From NCBI RefSeq assembly GCF_016756745.1, contig NZ_JAESIH010000064.1, forward strand, positions 1 through 64,000: a DNA stretch of 64,000 nucleotides, read 5' to 3'. The notes under the pieces are model-generated. The model was given only the letters and a program-made list of their open reading frames with translations, ran no database searches and was not told where the DNA came from. Source of the stretch: Aminivibrio sp. (GTDB lineage: Bacteria > Synergistota > Synergistia > Synergistales > Aminobacteriaceae). This document shows positions 8,369 to 15,946 of this stretch, piece by piece (position 1 is the stretch's first letter; every line of letters begins with the position of its first letter). Both the position numbers and the translations under genes were made by a program.

Positions 8369-9283
8369 CTATTTGCTGAAAAGTTCGTAGATCAGCCCAT
8401 GGCGGAGGCCTCTGTCGCTCACGGTGAACGATGAGGCGCCGAGCAGTTCAAGGATGGTACAGACGATGCATGTCCCGGCAAGGATAACATCAGCCCGCTT
8501 CGGCTGCAATCCCGTCACGCCTTTCCGCTCCTCCAGCGTCATGGAGGCGAACATGGCGGCCATGTCCTTCAGCTCCGCCAGGGTAAGGACCGACCCCTGG
8601 ACCACATCGGGATCGTAGGATTCCATTTTGAACTTGATGGACGCCAGGCTCGTGACCGTTCCGCCCATGCCCACGATCATCTCGGGGGATCCGCTGACCC
8701 CTCCGCCGATGAGACTCGCGCGAATTTCCTTCACCGCCGCATCCACCGAGCCCGGGCGCACGGGATCGTCGGCGAGGAATTCCTCGGTGATTCGCACCGC
8801 TCCCAGGGGAACGCTGAATTTCCGGAGCATTTCCGCGCCCCTGCCGTAGACGAATTCGGTACTTCCCCCGCCCGTGTCGAAGGTGACGATCTCTCCCCCT
8901 GCGGGGGGAAGTCCGGAAAGAACGGCGAGATAAGACAGCCTCGCCTCTTCCTCGCCGGAAATGACTCTCACGTCGAGACCTGTGAGCTCCTTCACCCGTT
9001 TCACGAAAGCTTCCGCATTTTTGGCTGTCCGAAGGGCCATGGTGCCCACCACCACGGGGTCAGCGCCGAGCTCCCTGGCTTTTTCGGCGAAAGCCGCCAC
9101 GGAGAGGGCGTTCCTTTCAAGGGCTTCCGGCGCGATCACCCCCGTCTCCCTGAGCCCCTCGCCGAGGCGGGCGATGTCGTTCTGGTCCAGCACAGTCTCA
9201 AGGGCCCCGTCCGCCTTTTTACGGGCGACGTGAAACTTGATGGAATTGGTGCCGACGTCTATGACTGCCTTCACGGTGTCCAT
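8369..9283 (-). CDS. ppx: Ppx/GppA-family exopolyphosphatase or pppGpp phosphatase
   Basis: 304 residues, the short single-module form of PF02541. Actin-like ATPase-fold motifs are present: AVIDVGTNSIKFHVA at the N-terminus, VISGEEEARLSYLAVL near residue 108, TFDTGGGSTEFVYG near 135, IVGMGGTVTSLASI near 205 and DRGLRHGLIYELF at the C-terminus. It lacks the HD-like C-terminal domain of long Ppx. It should hydrolyse terminal phosphates of polyphosphate and/or pppGpp in the cytoplasm. It starts 4 bp after a CYTH-like protein, and the same strand continues into TctCBA, Na/Pi carrier and PhoU, pointing to phosphate or polyphosphate economy. Confidence 0.92.
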   Translation of the reverse strand: MDTVKAVIDVGTNSIKFHVARKKADGALETVLDQNDIARLGEGLRETGVIAPEALERNALSVAAFAEKARELGADPVVVGTMALRTAKNAEAFVKRVKELTGLDVRVISGEEEARLSYLAVLSGLPPAGGEIVTFDTGGGSTEFVYGRGAEMLRKFSVPLGAVRITEEFLADDPVRPGSVDAAVKEIRASLIGGGVSGSPEMIVGMGGTVTSLASIKFKMESYDPDVVQGSVLTLAELKDMAAMFASMTLEERKGVTGLQPKRADVILAGTCIVCTILELLGASSFTVSDRGLRHGLIYELFSK

Positions 9284-9287
9284 GGAA

Positions 9288-9875
9288 TCACGCCATCCCC
9301 ACGGTCTTTTTCATCGCCTGGATATAGTTGATGTTGGGCAGGTCTTCCATTCCGAGCTCACGGACGGTCTTCATCACCACTTCGGGATCCTCGTGCTCCA
9401 CGCAGATGGTCCTGAGTGCCACGCCGTCGAATTCTGTCTCGGCGATCTCGGTGACTGCCCCGTTGATGACGTAGATATGCCGCTTCTTCTTCACCTGGAC
9501 GAGACGGAGATTCTGGTTGGGGCGGACTATTTCGTTCAGGAACTGATCGAAGGTATATTTCTTCCGTCCGAAAATGGGCTCGGGAACCTTGAAATAGCCG
9601 AAAACATTCTTCAGGTCCTCCACGGTGACGGGAAATCCGGCTTTCAGCACCGGGAACCACTGTTCGAGACCGTCAGCGTTCACTTCCTGCAGGGACTTGA
9701 TGTCAAGAAGGTCGTCCCGGACCTTCACGTTCTCGTCGCTGTTCTTCGAGAGCACGTACACTTCTTCGCTCTCCTTGAAATTGCCCTGCTCGAACTTCCG
9801 TATCCTTTCCTCCGGTTCGTCGAATCCCGCCCCGAAGGTCCTCCATTCCCACCGCGCAATTATCGGCTTCGCCAT
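9288..9875 (-). CDS. CYTH/triphosphate-tunnel-like protein
   Basis: 195 residues. The start at 9875 (MAKPIIARWEWRTFG) follows GGAGGG by six bases; an upstream in-frame extension to 10031 would run through a terminator and is rejected. The pattern fits a tunnel-fold protein: an N-terminal EWR strand, VYVLSKNSDENVKVRDDLLD near residue 35, basic RLVQVKKKRHIYVINGAVTE near 130, then ETEFDGVALRTICVEHED and a final NINY segment. CYTH proteins bind triphosphate-containing substrates with rows of charged residues. The tight 4-bp spacing to ppx supports a role in tripolyphosphate or polyphosphate metabolism. The canonical ExExK is not perfectly preserved. Confidence 0.65.
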   Translation of the reverse strand: MAKPIIARWEWRTFGAGFDEPEERIRKFEQGNFKESEEVYVLSKNSDENVKVRDDLLDIKSLQEVNADGLEQWFPVLKAGFPVTVEDLKNVFGYFKVPEPIFGRKKYTFDQFLNEIVRPNQNLRLVQVKKKRHIYVINGAVTEIAETEFDGVALRTICVEHEDPEVVMKTVRELGMEDLPNINYIQAMKKTVGMA

Positions 9876-9917
9876 GTTATTCCCTCCGTATTCTGGTGAA
9901 AGTGTGGTGCGAAGAAT

Positions 9918-10041
9918 AAAAAAAACCGGGAAAGAGGAGCTTCCCCGGTAGAAGGTACACCTGTTGCATGTATGTGGGGCAAAACACCCTGAACGCATTA
10001 ACAAAATGCGCAGAATATTCTGCTTTTTCAAGGTCCCCTTC
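9918..10041 (-). ncRNA. Structured leader RNA or small RNA ending in an intrinsic terminator
   Basis: About 120 nt lie between a strong promoter and a perfect-looking terminator, upstream of the CYTH-ppx genes. Visible hairpins include the palindrome GCAGAATATTCTGC (10010-10023), CGCATT/AATGCG, GGG/CCC around TGTTTTG, and the terminator ACCGGG...CCCGGT followed by eight T residues (9918-9949). No convincing independent promoter lies between the terminator and the CYTH start 43 bases later. The simplest reading is a conditional attenuator for the whole phosphate operon; a free-standing sRNA is the alternative. No known riboswitch class was recognised. Confidence 0.5.
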
Positions 10042-10047
10042 GTCTCT

Positions 10048-10077
10048 ACTATAGCCTCGATGAATTCGTTTTGTCAA
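10048..10077 (-). promoter_or_regulatory. Strong sigma-70-type promoter of the phosphate/TTT operon leader
   Basis: Minus-strand TTGACA (10072-10077), 18-base spacer, TATAGT (10048-10053). The start site would be near 10041. Confidence 0.75.
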
Positions 10078-10094
10078 GGCGCCGGTCAGTCAAG

Positions 10095-10150
10095 CCTAAA
10101 TCCGCAGGCAGCGGGGAGCGTCACCGGTGCTCGCTTGGGACGCCGGGACC
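10095..10150 (-). repeat. MITE-like repeat, truncated copy B
   Basis: CCTAAATCCGCAGGCAG followed by the GGAGCGTCACCGGTGCTCGCTTGGG module, matching the reverse complement of the right end of copies E and F. The other half is missing; the sequence diverges after about 10150. Confidence 0.7.
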
Positions 10151-10230
10151 GAGGCGGCCGACACGAGGACCGCAAGCAGGCCGAGAGCATACCTGTCCGG
10201 GCCGAAGACACACAGGGGGTCGGTCATCAT
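10096..10230 (-). CDS. Small hypothetical ORF whose C-terminus is repeat DNA
   Basis: 44-codon frame starting ATG-ATG at 10230 behind a GGAGGAG site. The first half has a short hydrophobic stretch (YALGLLAVLVSAAS); the last 15 or so residues and the TAG stop are encoded by repeat copy B. It may be the stump of a small membrane protein cut by the repeat, or a fortuitous frame. No homologue was recognised. Expression is plausible only because of the ribosome site. Confidence 0.3.
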   Translation of the reverse strand: MMTDPLCVFGPDRYALGLLAVLVSAASVPASQASTGDAPRCLRI

Positions 10231-10275
10231 ACTCCTCCTCTCCGTACATTTCCGTTCGCCTGCGGGCAGATAAGG

Positions 10276-10303
10276 AAAACCCCGGCCCAGCAGGACCGGG
10301 GTT
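10276..10303 (-). terminator. Terminator-like hairpin after the DinB-family gene
   Basis: AACCCCGG/CCGGGGTT stem with a 10-base loop, followed on the minus strand by TTTT. It lies 55 bases past the stop at 10358. Confidence 0.6.
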
Positions 10304-10357
10304 CATCACACCAGGGCGGGTCTGCCCTCCGGAACAGGTCCCGCAGTCCGTCCGGGA

Positions 10358-10834
10358 TCAGTAGACTCCCTTCAGGCCATGTTCCCGGAGCACCGAATCA
10401 AGGCAGCCGACATGGTACATAGTATGCCCGCACAGGGAGGCAAAAACAGCGCCGTTGCACGTTTCCGCCTTCTTCCGGGCCGTCATTCCCTCATGCCTGA
10501 GTGCAAGGGACTCGTCGTCGAGGGAAGCGATCCACTCGTCCGCCTTTTTCTTCATGGCGACGCCGAATTCCTTCACGGTCTCCTTCGATGGAGGCGCCGG
10601 GGGCACTTCGCTGAACATGGCCACGGCCCGTCCGAAGGGTTTTTCCACCATCTCCCCGTCCGGCGGGAGAAGGAAATAGTCCACGCAGAAGAAAGCATGG
10701 TACACCTGCTGCCAGAAAAAAAACCCGCCGCCCTTCCGGGTCCAGAGGTCGTCCGGGCATTCGTCGATCAGCCTGAAAAGAAACTCCATCCCCCGGTCAT
10801 GATACCCCTTCAAACCGTTCACAATATTTCTCAT
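10358..10834 (-). CDS. DinB-superfamily metal-dependent protein
   Basis: 158 residues, four-helix-bundle DinB/YfiT type. Putative metal-binding histidines occur in WQQVYHAFFCVDYF near residue 43 and in the C-terminal CGHTMYHVGCLDSVLREHG near 135, the spacing expected for the three-His site of the family. DinB-like proteins are often thiol-dependent transferases in low-molecular-weight thiol metabolism or stress; the actual reaction here is unknown. It is transcribed leftward, divergent from the glycine-betaine operon. The start ATG at 10834 has a poorly conserved but present AAGGGGG-like site upstream. Confidence 0.75.
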   Translation of the reverse strand: MRNIVNGLKGYHDRGMEFLFRLIDECPDDLWTRKGGGFFFWQQVYHAFFCVDYFLLPPDGEMVEKPFGRAVAMFSEVPPAPPSKETVKEFGVAMKKKADEWIASLDDESLALRHEGMTARKKAETCNGAVFASLCGHTMYHVGCLDSVLREHGLKGVY

Positions 10835-10935
10835 ATCTCAACCCCCCTTGAAAAAATAGCTCAGGAAACAAGTATACCCCCAACCCTGCCCAGCGCCTAC
10901 CGGGAGAAAAAATATACAATGCAGAATTGTCTATC

Positions 10936-10964
10936 TTGACAAATTGTGCGCCTTGCGTTTTAAT
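10936..10964 (+). promoter_or_regulatory. Promoter of the glycine-betaine transport operon
   Basis: TTGACA (10936-10941), 17-base spacer, TTTAAT (10959-10964), followed by a leader of about 100 bases before the ATG at 11069. Confidence 0.65.
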
Positions 10965-11068
10965 CAGATAACATCGCGTCCCCCGGTGGAAAAACAATTC
11001 TTTTTTTCTCTGCGGATGTCATTCCATTGCCAGCATCCAATACCACAATCCAACCAGGAGGTGTTTGC

Positions 11069-12073
11069 ATGAAAATGCGAACCGCTATTGCGCTTATTCT
11101 TGCCGTATTTTGCCTGTTCACCGTTACTCCCGGAGCGGCAGCAGCCCGTCCCGTGACGCTGGTGGACTTCAGCTGGGACAGCGTCCAGGTCCACAACCGC
11201 ATCGCCGCCTACATCATCGAGAAAGGATACGGCAAAGAGACGGACTTCATCTTCGCCGAGTCCCTTCCGGGAATGATGGGCATCGAGCGCGGAGATGCCG
11301 ACTTCTCCATGGAAGGCTGGGTCGACAACCTTCTCGATTTCTGGGAGAAAGCAACTGCCGGCGGCAAAATGGTCAGCCTCGGGACGAACTTCCCCGACGC
11401 TCCCCAGGGCTGGTACGTTCCCACCTATATCATCAAGGGAGACGAAGCCCGGGGAATCAAGCCGGTCGCACCGGACCTGAAATCAGTGGCCGACCTTCCG
11501 AAGTACTGGGAACTCTTCAAGGATCCGGAAAACCCGAAGAAAGGCCGTCTTTTCAACGGACCGGCGGGCTGGAAGGTCACGTCCATCAACGAGATGAAAA
11601 TCAGGGGCTATGGGCTCGACAAACAGTACGACGCCTTTTCCGCGGGCTCGGAGACCGCCCTCTCCACGGCCATCAAGAGGGCGTACGACCGGGGTCAGCC
11701 GATCCTGGCCTATTACTGGGAGCCTACGTGGGTCATGGGACTTCTTGACATGACCAGGCTCGAAGAGCCTCCCTACGATGAAAAGCTCTGGAACGACGAG
11801 AATCTGTACGCCTGCGCCATTCCTTCCGTCCGGGTCCTCGTGGTCGCCAACGCGAAGTTCGTGGAGGCCAACCCCGACATCGCGGCATTTCTGAAGAACT
11901 ACGGAACGACCCTTGAGCAGAACAACAAGGTCCTCGCCTTCATGTTCGAGACGAAGGCCGATACGCGGCAGGCGGCCATCTGGTTCCTGCGGAACTTCGA
12001 GGATGTCTGGACATCCTGGGTCCCCTCCGACGTGGCCGAAAAAATCACCGCTGCGCTGAAGGAGGAGAAATAG
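11069..12073 (+). CDS. Glycine betaine/proline ABC transporter, substrate-binding protein
   Basis: 334 residues with a signal peptide (KMRT start, core LILAVFCLFTV, cleavage after PGAAA). The start at 11069 follows AGGAGG and is preferred over the upstream in-frame ATG at 11027. The mature domain is of the OpuAC/ProX type (PF04069). Trp and acidic residues suitable for a quaternary-ammonium cage occur, for example in DFSWDSVQVHN, MEGWVDNLLDFWEK and YYWEPTWVMG. It delivers an osmoprotectant or betaine-type compound to the permease encoded 0.9 kb downstream. First gene of a three-gene operon. Confidence 0.9.
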   Translation: MKMRTAIALILAVFCLFTVTPGAAAARPVTLVDFSWDSVQVHNRIAAYIIEKGYGKETDFIFAESLPGMMGIERGDADFSMEGWVDNLLDFWEKATAGGKMVSLGTNFPDAPQGWYVPTYIIKGDEARGIKPVAPDLKSVADLPKYWELFKDPENPKKGRLFNGPAGWKVTSINEMKIRGYGLDKQYDAFSAGSETALSTAIKRAYDRGQPILAYYWEPTWVMGLLDMTRLEEPPYDEKLWNDENLYACAIPSVRVLVVANAKFVEANPDIAAFLKNYGTTLEQNNKVLAFMFETKADTRQAAIWFLRNFEDVWTSWVPSDVAEKITAALKEEK

Positions 12074-13006
12074 TTGGACGCCCCATCGCAGCAGGACTTC
12101 AGCGCAGGCGCTGCGCCGGGCACTGAGGCCATTCTGATCCGGGACCTGTGGAAAATCTACACCCGGAAAAAGGGCATGACCGTCTCCTCGGCGGACGTGG
12201 AGAACGAAGAGCTCGTAGAGGAACTTGACAGGGGAGAGGACGCCGTCGTGGCGATGAAAAACGTTTCGCTGGAAATCAGGCAGGGCGAGACGTTCATCAT
12301 CATGGGCCTTTCAGGCAGCGGCAAGTCGACCCTTATCCGGTGCCTGCTGCGTCTCGTGGAACCCACCTCCGGAGAAATCATCATCAACGGCGAGAACGTG
12401 ACAGCCATGAACAAGCGGCAGCTCGTCAATTTCCGGAGAGAAAAAATCGCCATGGTCTTCCAGCACTACGGTCTGCTGCCCCACCGCACGGTCCTTCAGA
12501 ACGTCACCTTCGGCCTGAAGCTCAGGGGAGAAGAGAAGGAAAGCAGAATGGGAAAGGCAGCGGACGCCATCGACAAGGTCGGCCTCAAGGGATGGGAGAA
12601 GTACTACCCCGCCTCCCTGAGCGGCGGCATGCGCCAGAGGGTGGGAATCGCCCGGGCGCTTGTCATGGACGCACCCATCCTGCTCATGGACGAGCCGTTC
12701 AGCGGTCTCGATCCCCTCATCCGGCGGGAACTGCAGGACGAGATGATCCATCTTCAGAAGGCGGTGCACAAGACCATCTTTTTCGTGACCCATGATCTTT
12801 CCGAGGCGCTCCGCATGGGAGACCGCATGGCCATCATGAAAAAGGGAGAGATCGTCCAGGTAGGGTCTCCCGACGAGGTCATAGCGAACCCGGCAGATGA
12901 TTACGTCATGCGGTTCGTCAGCGACGAACGGGAACAGATGAGGCGGGCCGAGGAGGTCCTGGCCAGAAACAAGGCAGGAAAGGAGGGAGCATCCCATGTT
13001 TCCTGA
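12074..13006 (+). CDS. Glycine betaine/proline ABC transporter, ATPase
   Basis: 310-residue ABC ATPase of the ProV/OpuAA branch. Walker A GLSGSGKST near residue 78, Q-loop VFQHYGLLPHRTV near 135, signature LSGGMRQRVGIARAL near 180, Walker B ILLMDEPFSGLDPL near 200 and switch His in FFVTHDLSEAL near 236. It ends without the tandem CBS pair of many OpuAA/ProV proteins. Translation probably begins at TTG (12074), directly after the preceding TAG, with GGAGGAG 10 bases upstream. It overlaps the permease gene by 11 bases. An insertion of about 25 acidic residues precedes the Walker A region, typical of ProV-like proteins. Confidence 0.92.
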   Translation: MDAPSQQDFSAGAAPGTEAILIRDLWKIYTRKKGMTVSSADVENEELVEELDRGEDAVVAMKNVSLEIRQGETFIIMGLSGSGKSTLIRCLLRLVEPTSGEIIINGENVTAMNKRQLVNFRREKIAMVFQHYGLLPHRTVLQNVTFGLKLRGEEKESRMGKAADAIDKVGLKGWEKYYPASLSGGMRQRVGIARALVMDAPILLMDEPFSGLDPLIRRELQDEMIHLQKAVHKTIFFVTHDLSEALRMGDRMAIMKKGEIVQVGSPDEVIANPADDYVMRFVSDEREQMRRAEEVLARNKAGKEGASHVS

Positions 13007-13847
13007 AGCTTTTCGGTACCACGTGGCCGGCGCGGTCAATGACTTCATCGACAATCTCATCGAGGCCCACGCCCCCCTTTTCGATTCCATTTCCGACGGG
13101 ATACTCTCGTTCCTCCTCGGAGTCAACTCGGTTCTCACGTTCATTCCGTGGTGGGCATACATAGCGGGTGTCTTTCTGATGAGCTGGTATTCCTCGAAAA
13201 AGCTCATTTCCTCCGTGATCCTGGCATCCCTGCCCTTTGTCATCGGCATGTTCGGTCTCTGGGCAATGGCGGTCGAAAGCCTTTCGGTTATCATCACCGC
13301 CGTTATCATGGCACTGATCATCGGGCTGCCCGTCGGCGTGCTCATGGCGGAAATGCGGCCGGTCGCCGCCGTTCTCCGGCCGCTTCTGGACGGAATGCAG
13401 ACCATGCCGAGCTTTGTCTACCTTATACCGGCGATGATGCTCTTCGGCCTCGGCAAGGTCCCCGCCGTCCTCGCCACTCTTATCTATGCCCTTCCTCCCG
13501 TGATCAGGCTGACCGCCCTCGGGCTGAACCAGGTTCCCAAGCCCGTTGAGGAAGCGGCCCTGGCCTACGGCGCCACGCGCTGGCAGCTCATCAGGGAGGT
13601 GCGCCTTCCCCTCGCCATGCCGAGCATCCTGGCCGGCGTGAACCAGACCACAATGATGGCCCTGGCCATGGTCGTCATCTCCTCCATGATAGGCGCCCGG
13701 GGCCTCGGGCAGGAAGTCCTGCTCTCCATCAACCGCATCGACGTGGGAAGGGGGTTCGAAGCGGGCATGAGCGTGGTGTTCCTTGCCATCGTCATCGACC
13801 GCCTGACCCAGAACATGGCGAAGCGGTGGGAACCGCCCAAGAGGTAA
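12996..13847 (+). CDS. Glycine betaine/proline ABC transporter, permease
   Basis: 283-residue inner-membrane permease of the ProW/OpuAB type with about six or seven helices after an amphipathic N-terminus. The EAA loop that contacts the ATPase is visible as EEAALAYGATRWQLIREVRLP near residue 187. The helix MQTMPSFVYLIPAMMLFGLGKVP near 130 is typical of the family. It overlaps the ATPase by 11 bases and is followed by an intrinsic terminator. Together with the two preceding genes it forms a complete osmoprotectant or betaine importer. Confidence 0.92.
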   Translation: MFPEAFRYHVAGAVNDFIDNLIEAHAPLFDSISDGILSFLLGVNSVLTFIPWWAYIAGVFLMSWYSSKKLISSVILASLPFVIGMFGLWAMAVESLSVIITAVIMALIIGLPVGVLMAEMRPVAAVLRPLLDGMQTMPSFVYLIPAMMLFGLGKVPAVLATLIYALPPVIRLTALGLNQVPKPVEEAALAYGATRWQLIREVRLPLAMPSILAGVNQTTMMALAMVVISSMIGARGLGQEVLLSINRIDVGRGFEAGMSVVFLAIVIDRLTQNMAKRWEPPKR

Positions 13848-13899
13848 TTCCTGCCGTGGCGGAAAAACATCCGGGAACATCCGGCATGTTTGCTTTCCA

Positions 13900-13930
13900 G
13901 GGGAGCCTTCCCAGGCTCCCCGTTCTTCCT
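13900..13930 (+). terminator. Terminator-like hairpin after the betaine operon
   Basis: GGGGAGCC (13900-13907) pairs with GGCTCCCC (13914-13921), followed by the pyrimidine tract GTTCTTCCT, about 50 bases after the permease stop. Confidence 0.6.
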
Positions 13931-14301
13931 CTCGGGGAAACCCTCCGGAAATTTTTGGACAGGACGGCTCTTCTTCTTGACGCACAGGACCGGCATGAAG
14001 CGGAGGGGGCCGTTCTCTCCCTGAAAAAACAGCGACGGCGGACCCCCTCCCTCCCGGCACGGACAGGGCAGCGCCCCTCCGCATGAGCCGGTACAGAAAC
14101 ATGTTCGGCGCCACCGGAATTCCCGGCCTTTCAGGCGTCGGACTCGCATCGTGGCCGGAAAGCCGCCGCATCGCCGTCCTGTGCGGTAACGGGGGGCAAT
14201 GGCCGGGTCGCCGAAGGACCACGAAAATCCTGAAGGGCGGCCTCCAGGGCCCACGGTAAAGGGATCGCGGAGCGGCCGGAACGGGGGAGACCGGCCGAGC
14301 C
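13931..14301. other. Intergenic region without a convincing gene
   Basis: No known RNA or repeat is seen. A 58-codon plus-strand frame (14083-14259, beginning MSRYRNMFGATGIPG) lacks a ribosome site, and longer minus-strand frames have arginine/proline-rich shadow composition. A decayed small gene is possible but unproven. Confidence 0.4.
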
Positions 14302-15453
14302 CTACACTGAGGTCAGCTTTCTCAGCACGGCGATGTAGTCGTCCTTTTTCATGATCTTCGGATTGTCGGGATTCGACGAGTTGGCCTCCGATTTCGCGGC
14401 GATTTCGTCGAAATCCTCTTCCCTGACGCCGAAAACCGAAAGGGAGGGCAGCTCAAGGTCCACGGCCATTCTCTTCACCTCTTCCACGGCCTTTTCCGCC
14501 CCCTCCCGGGGAGTGGAGAAAGCCTGGCCGAGACAGGCGGCAACCCGGGCATACCGGTCCACGCAGGCATCCATGGAAAACTCCATTATGGCCGGAAGGG
14601 CTATGGAATTGCAGGCCCCGTGAGGAGCGTCGTACATGGCGCCCAGAGCTTCGGCGAGACAGTGGACCGCCGCCACGTCGGAATGGCTGAAGGCCACTCC
14701 CGCAAGGAGGCTTCCGAGGAGCATCCCCTCCCGGGCCTCCATATCGGAACCGTCCTCCCAGGCCCTGCGGAGGTATCTGCCTATGAGTTCCATGGCCACG
14801 ATGGCGGGAGCGTCGGAGAACGGCGTGGCAGCCCGGCAGGTATAGGCTTCGATGGCGTGGGTCAGGGCGTCCATCCCCGTGAATGCGGTGAGGCTCTTCG
14901 GCATGGTGGCCGTCATTTCAGGGTCGGCCAGAGCCGCCTTCGGGGCCAGCAGGGGGCTTTTGACGGTGAACTTGAATTTCGCCGCCGTGTCGGTGATGAC
15001 GGAGCCGAAGGTCAGCTCGCTCGCCGTTCCCGCCGTGGTCGGCACGGCAATGATCGGAAGGGGGAGGGCGGAGGTTTTGAACCGTCCCTCGTATTCCCTG
15101 ACTTTTCCGCCCGCCGCAGCCACGATGGCCACGGCCTTGGCGCAGTCAATGGGGCTGCCTCCCCCCACAGCCACGAGACAGTCCGCTCCCGTTTGGGACA
15201 CTACGGCAGCCGCTGCATGGACGTTCCGGTCTTTCGGGTTGGGTTCCACGTCGAGAAACAGGTCCCAGGAAACGGACGCACGGTCAAGGCTCTCCGTGAC
15301 GCGGTCGAGAAGTCCCGCCCCGCGGACTCCTTGGTCGGAGATGATCAGGACCCGCGTTCCGCCGATCCTTCCGACCTCCTCCCCTGTCCGGAGCGCCACC
15401 CCCCGGCCGAATTCCACCCTGGTGGGCATTTCATAGCTGAATGACGGAAACAT
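14302..15453 (-). CDS. Iron-containing alcohol dehydrogenase
   Basis: 383-residue group III (Fe-dependent) alcohol dehydrogenase. The NAD-binding GGGSPIDCAKAVAI lies near residue 96 and the VPTTAGTASE motif near 138. Metal ligands are expected at the Asp and His of FTGMDALTHAIEAY near 193-199, the His of AAVHCLAEALG near 262 and the His of YDAPHG near 276. A Glu stands where fucose-type enzymes have a second His (HxxxHPLG becomes HCLAEALG). Cytosolic reduction of an aldehyde or oxidation of an alcohol is expected; the substrate is unknown. The gene is alone, with a GGTAAATTTACC palindrome just upstream of its start. Confidence 0.93.
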   Translation of the reverse strand: MFPSFSYEMPTRVEFGRGVALRTGEEVGRIGGTRVLIISDQGVRGAGLLDRVTESLDRASVSWDLFLDVEPNPKDRNVHAAAAVVSQTGADCLVAVGGGSPIDCAKAVAIVAAAGGKVREYEGRFKTSALPLPIIAVPTTAGTASELTFGSVITDTAAKFKFTVKSPLLAPKAALADPEMTATMPKSLTAFTGMDALTHAIEAYTCRAATPFSDAPAIVAMELIGRYLRRAWEDGSDMEAREGMLLGSLLAGVAFSHSDVAAVHCLAEALGAMYDAPHGACNSIALPAIMEFSMDACVDRYARVAACLGQAFSTPREGAEKAVEEVKRMAVDLELPSLSVFGVREEDFDEIAAKSEANSSNPDNPKIMKKDDYIAVLRKLTSV

Positions 15454-15473
15454 GATTATTCATCCTTTCTTCC

Positions 15474-15485
15474 GGTAAATTTACC
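15474..15485. promoter_or_regulatory. Perfect 12-bp palindrome upstream of the alcohol dehydrogenase
   Basis: GGTAAATTTACC lies 20 bases upstream of the start codon at 15453. Its position next to the ribosome site suggests an operator; no regulator is known. Confidence 0.35.
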
Positions 15486-15593
15486 CGCTGACGGAACAGG
15501 GGGAACCCCGTCCAGCGGCGCCAGGTGTTCTTCCCCGCCCGTTTTGCCTCGTAGAATGGCTGTGTCGGCCCTCTTCATGAGCGTCTGCCCGTC

Positions 15594-15626
15594 GTCACCG
15601 GGGAACGCTTGGGCGGGGGGTGCAGA
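15594..15626 (-). repeat. MITE-like repeat fragment interrupted by copy C
   Basis: The 32-base segment beginning GTCACCGGGGAACGC is identical to the reverse complement of the right-hand part of copy D1. It stops abruptly where copy C begins. Confidence 0.65.
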
Positions 15627-15795
15627 CCTAAATCCGCTAATTTTTCAGGCAGAGGGAGTGTCGCCGGGCATAAGGTGAATTCGCCCCCCAGGGGCGAAGA
15701 GATCTCGCTCCGCGCTCCTTGCGGAGATATCCCCTGGGGGGCAGCGCCCGGGCCGAGCGATCCCCGGTAACGCTCTCGCTGCCTGCGGATTTAGG
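15627..15795 (+). mobile_element. MITE-like hairpin repeat, copy C
   Basis: 169 bp with ends CCTAAATCCGC and GCGGATTTAGG. It shares the AGGCAGAGGGAGTGTCGCCGGGCA left module and the GCTGCCTGCGGATTTAGG right module. The middle holds a CCCCCCAGGGG/CCCCTGGGGGG hairpin plus a GCTCCGCGCTCCTTGCGGAG hairpin instead of the GAAACCGACA module. No target duplication is visible; it lies against an older fragment in the opposite orientation. Confidence 0.8.
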
Positions 15796-15946
15796 CACAT
15801 GATCTGTTATCATAGTACAAAAAGCCGTTTCATGGAATTCATTTTTCTTATGAAACAGAAACCTTTCTCCCTTTCCGGGACCGGAATGTATCCCCTGTTC
15901 CCAAGCCGGGAAGGGTTGCAGAAAAAACGTCAACGAACGGAGAGAG

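Noticed and set aside
10041-10096. Upstream extension of the CYTH protein to 10031
   Set aside because: The extension runs through an intrinsic terminator and lacks a ribosome site; the ATG at 9875 has GGAGGG.
14083-14259. 58-codon plus-strand ORF beginning MSRYRNMFG
   Set aside because: No ribosome site and no recognisable family; kept only as a note in the intergenic entry.
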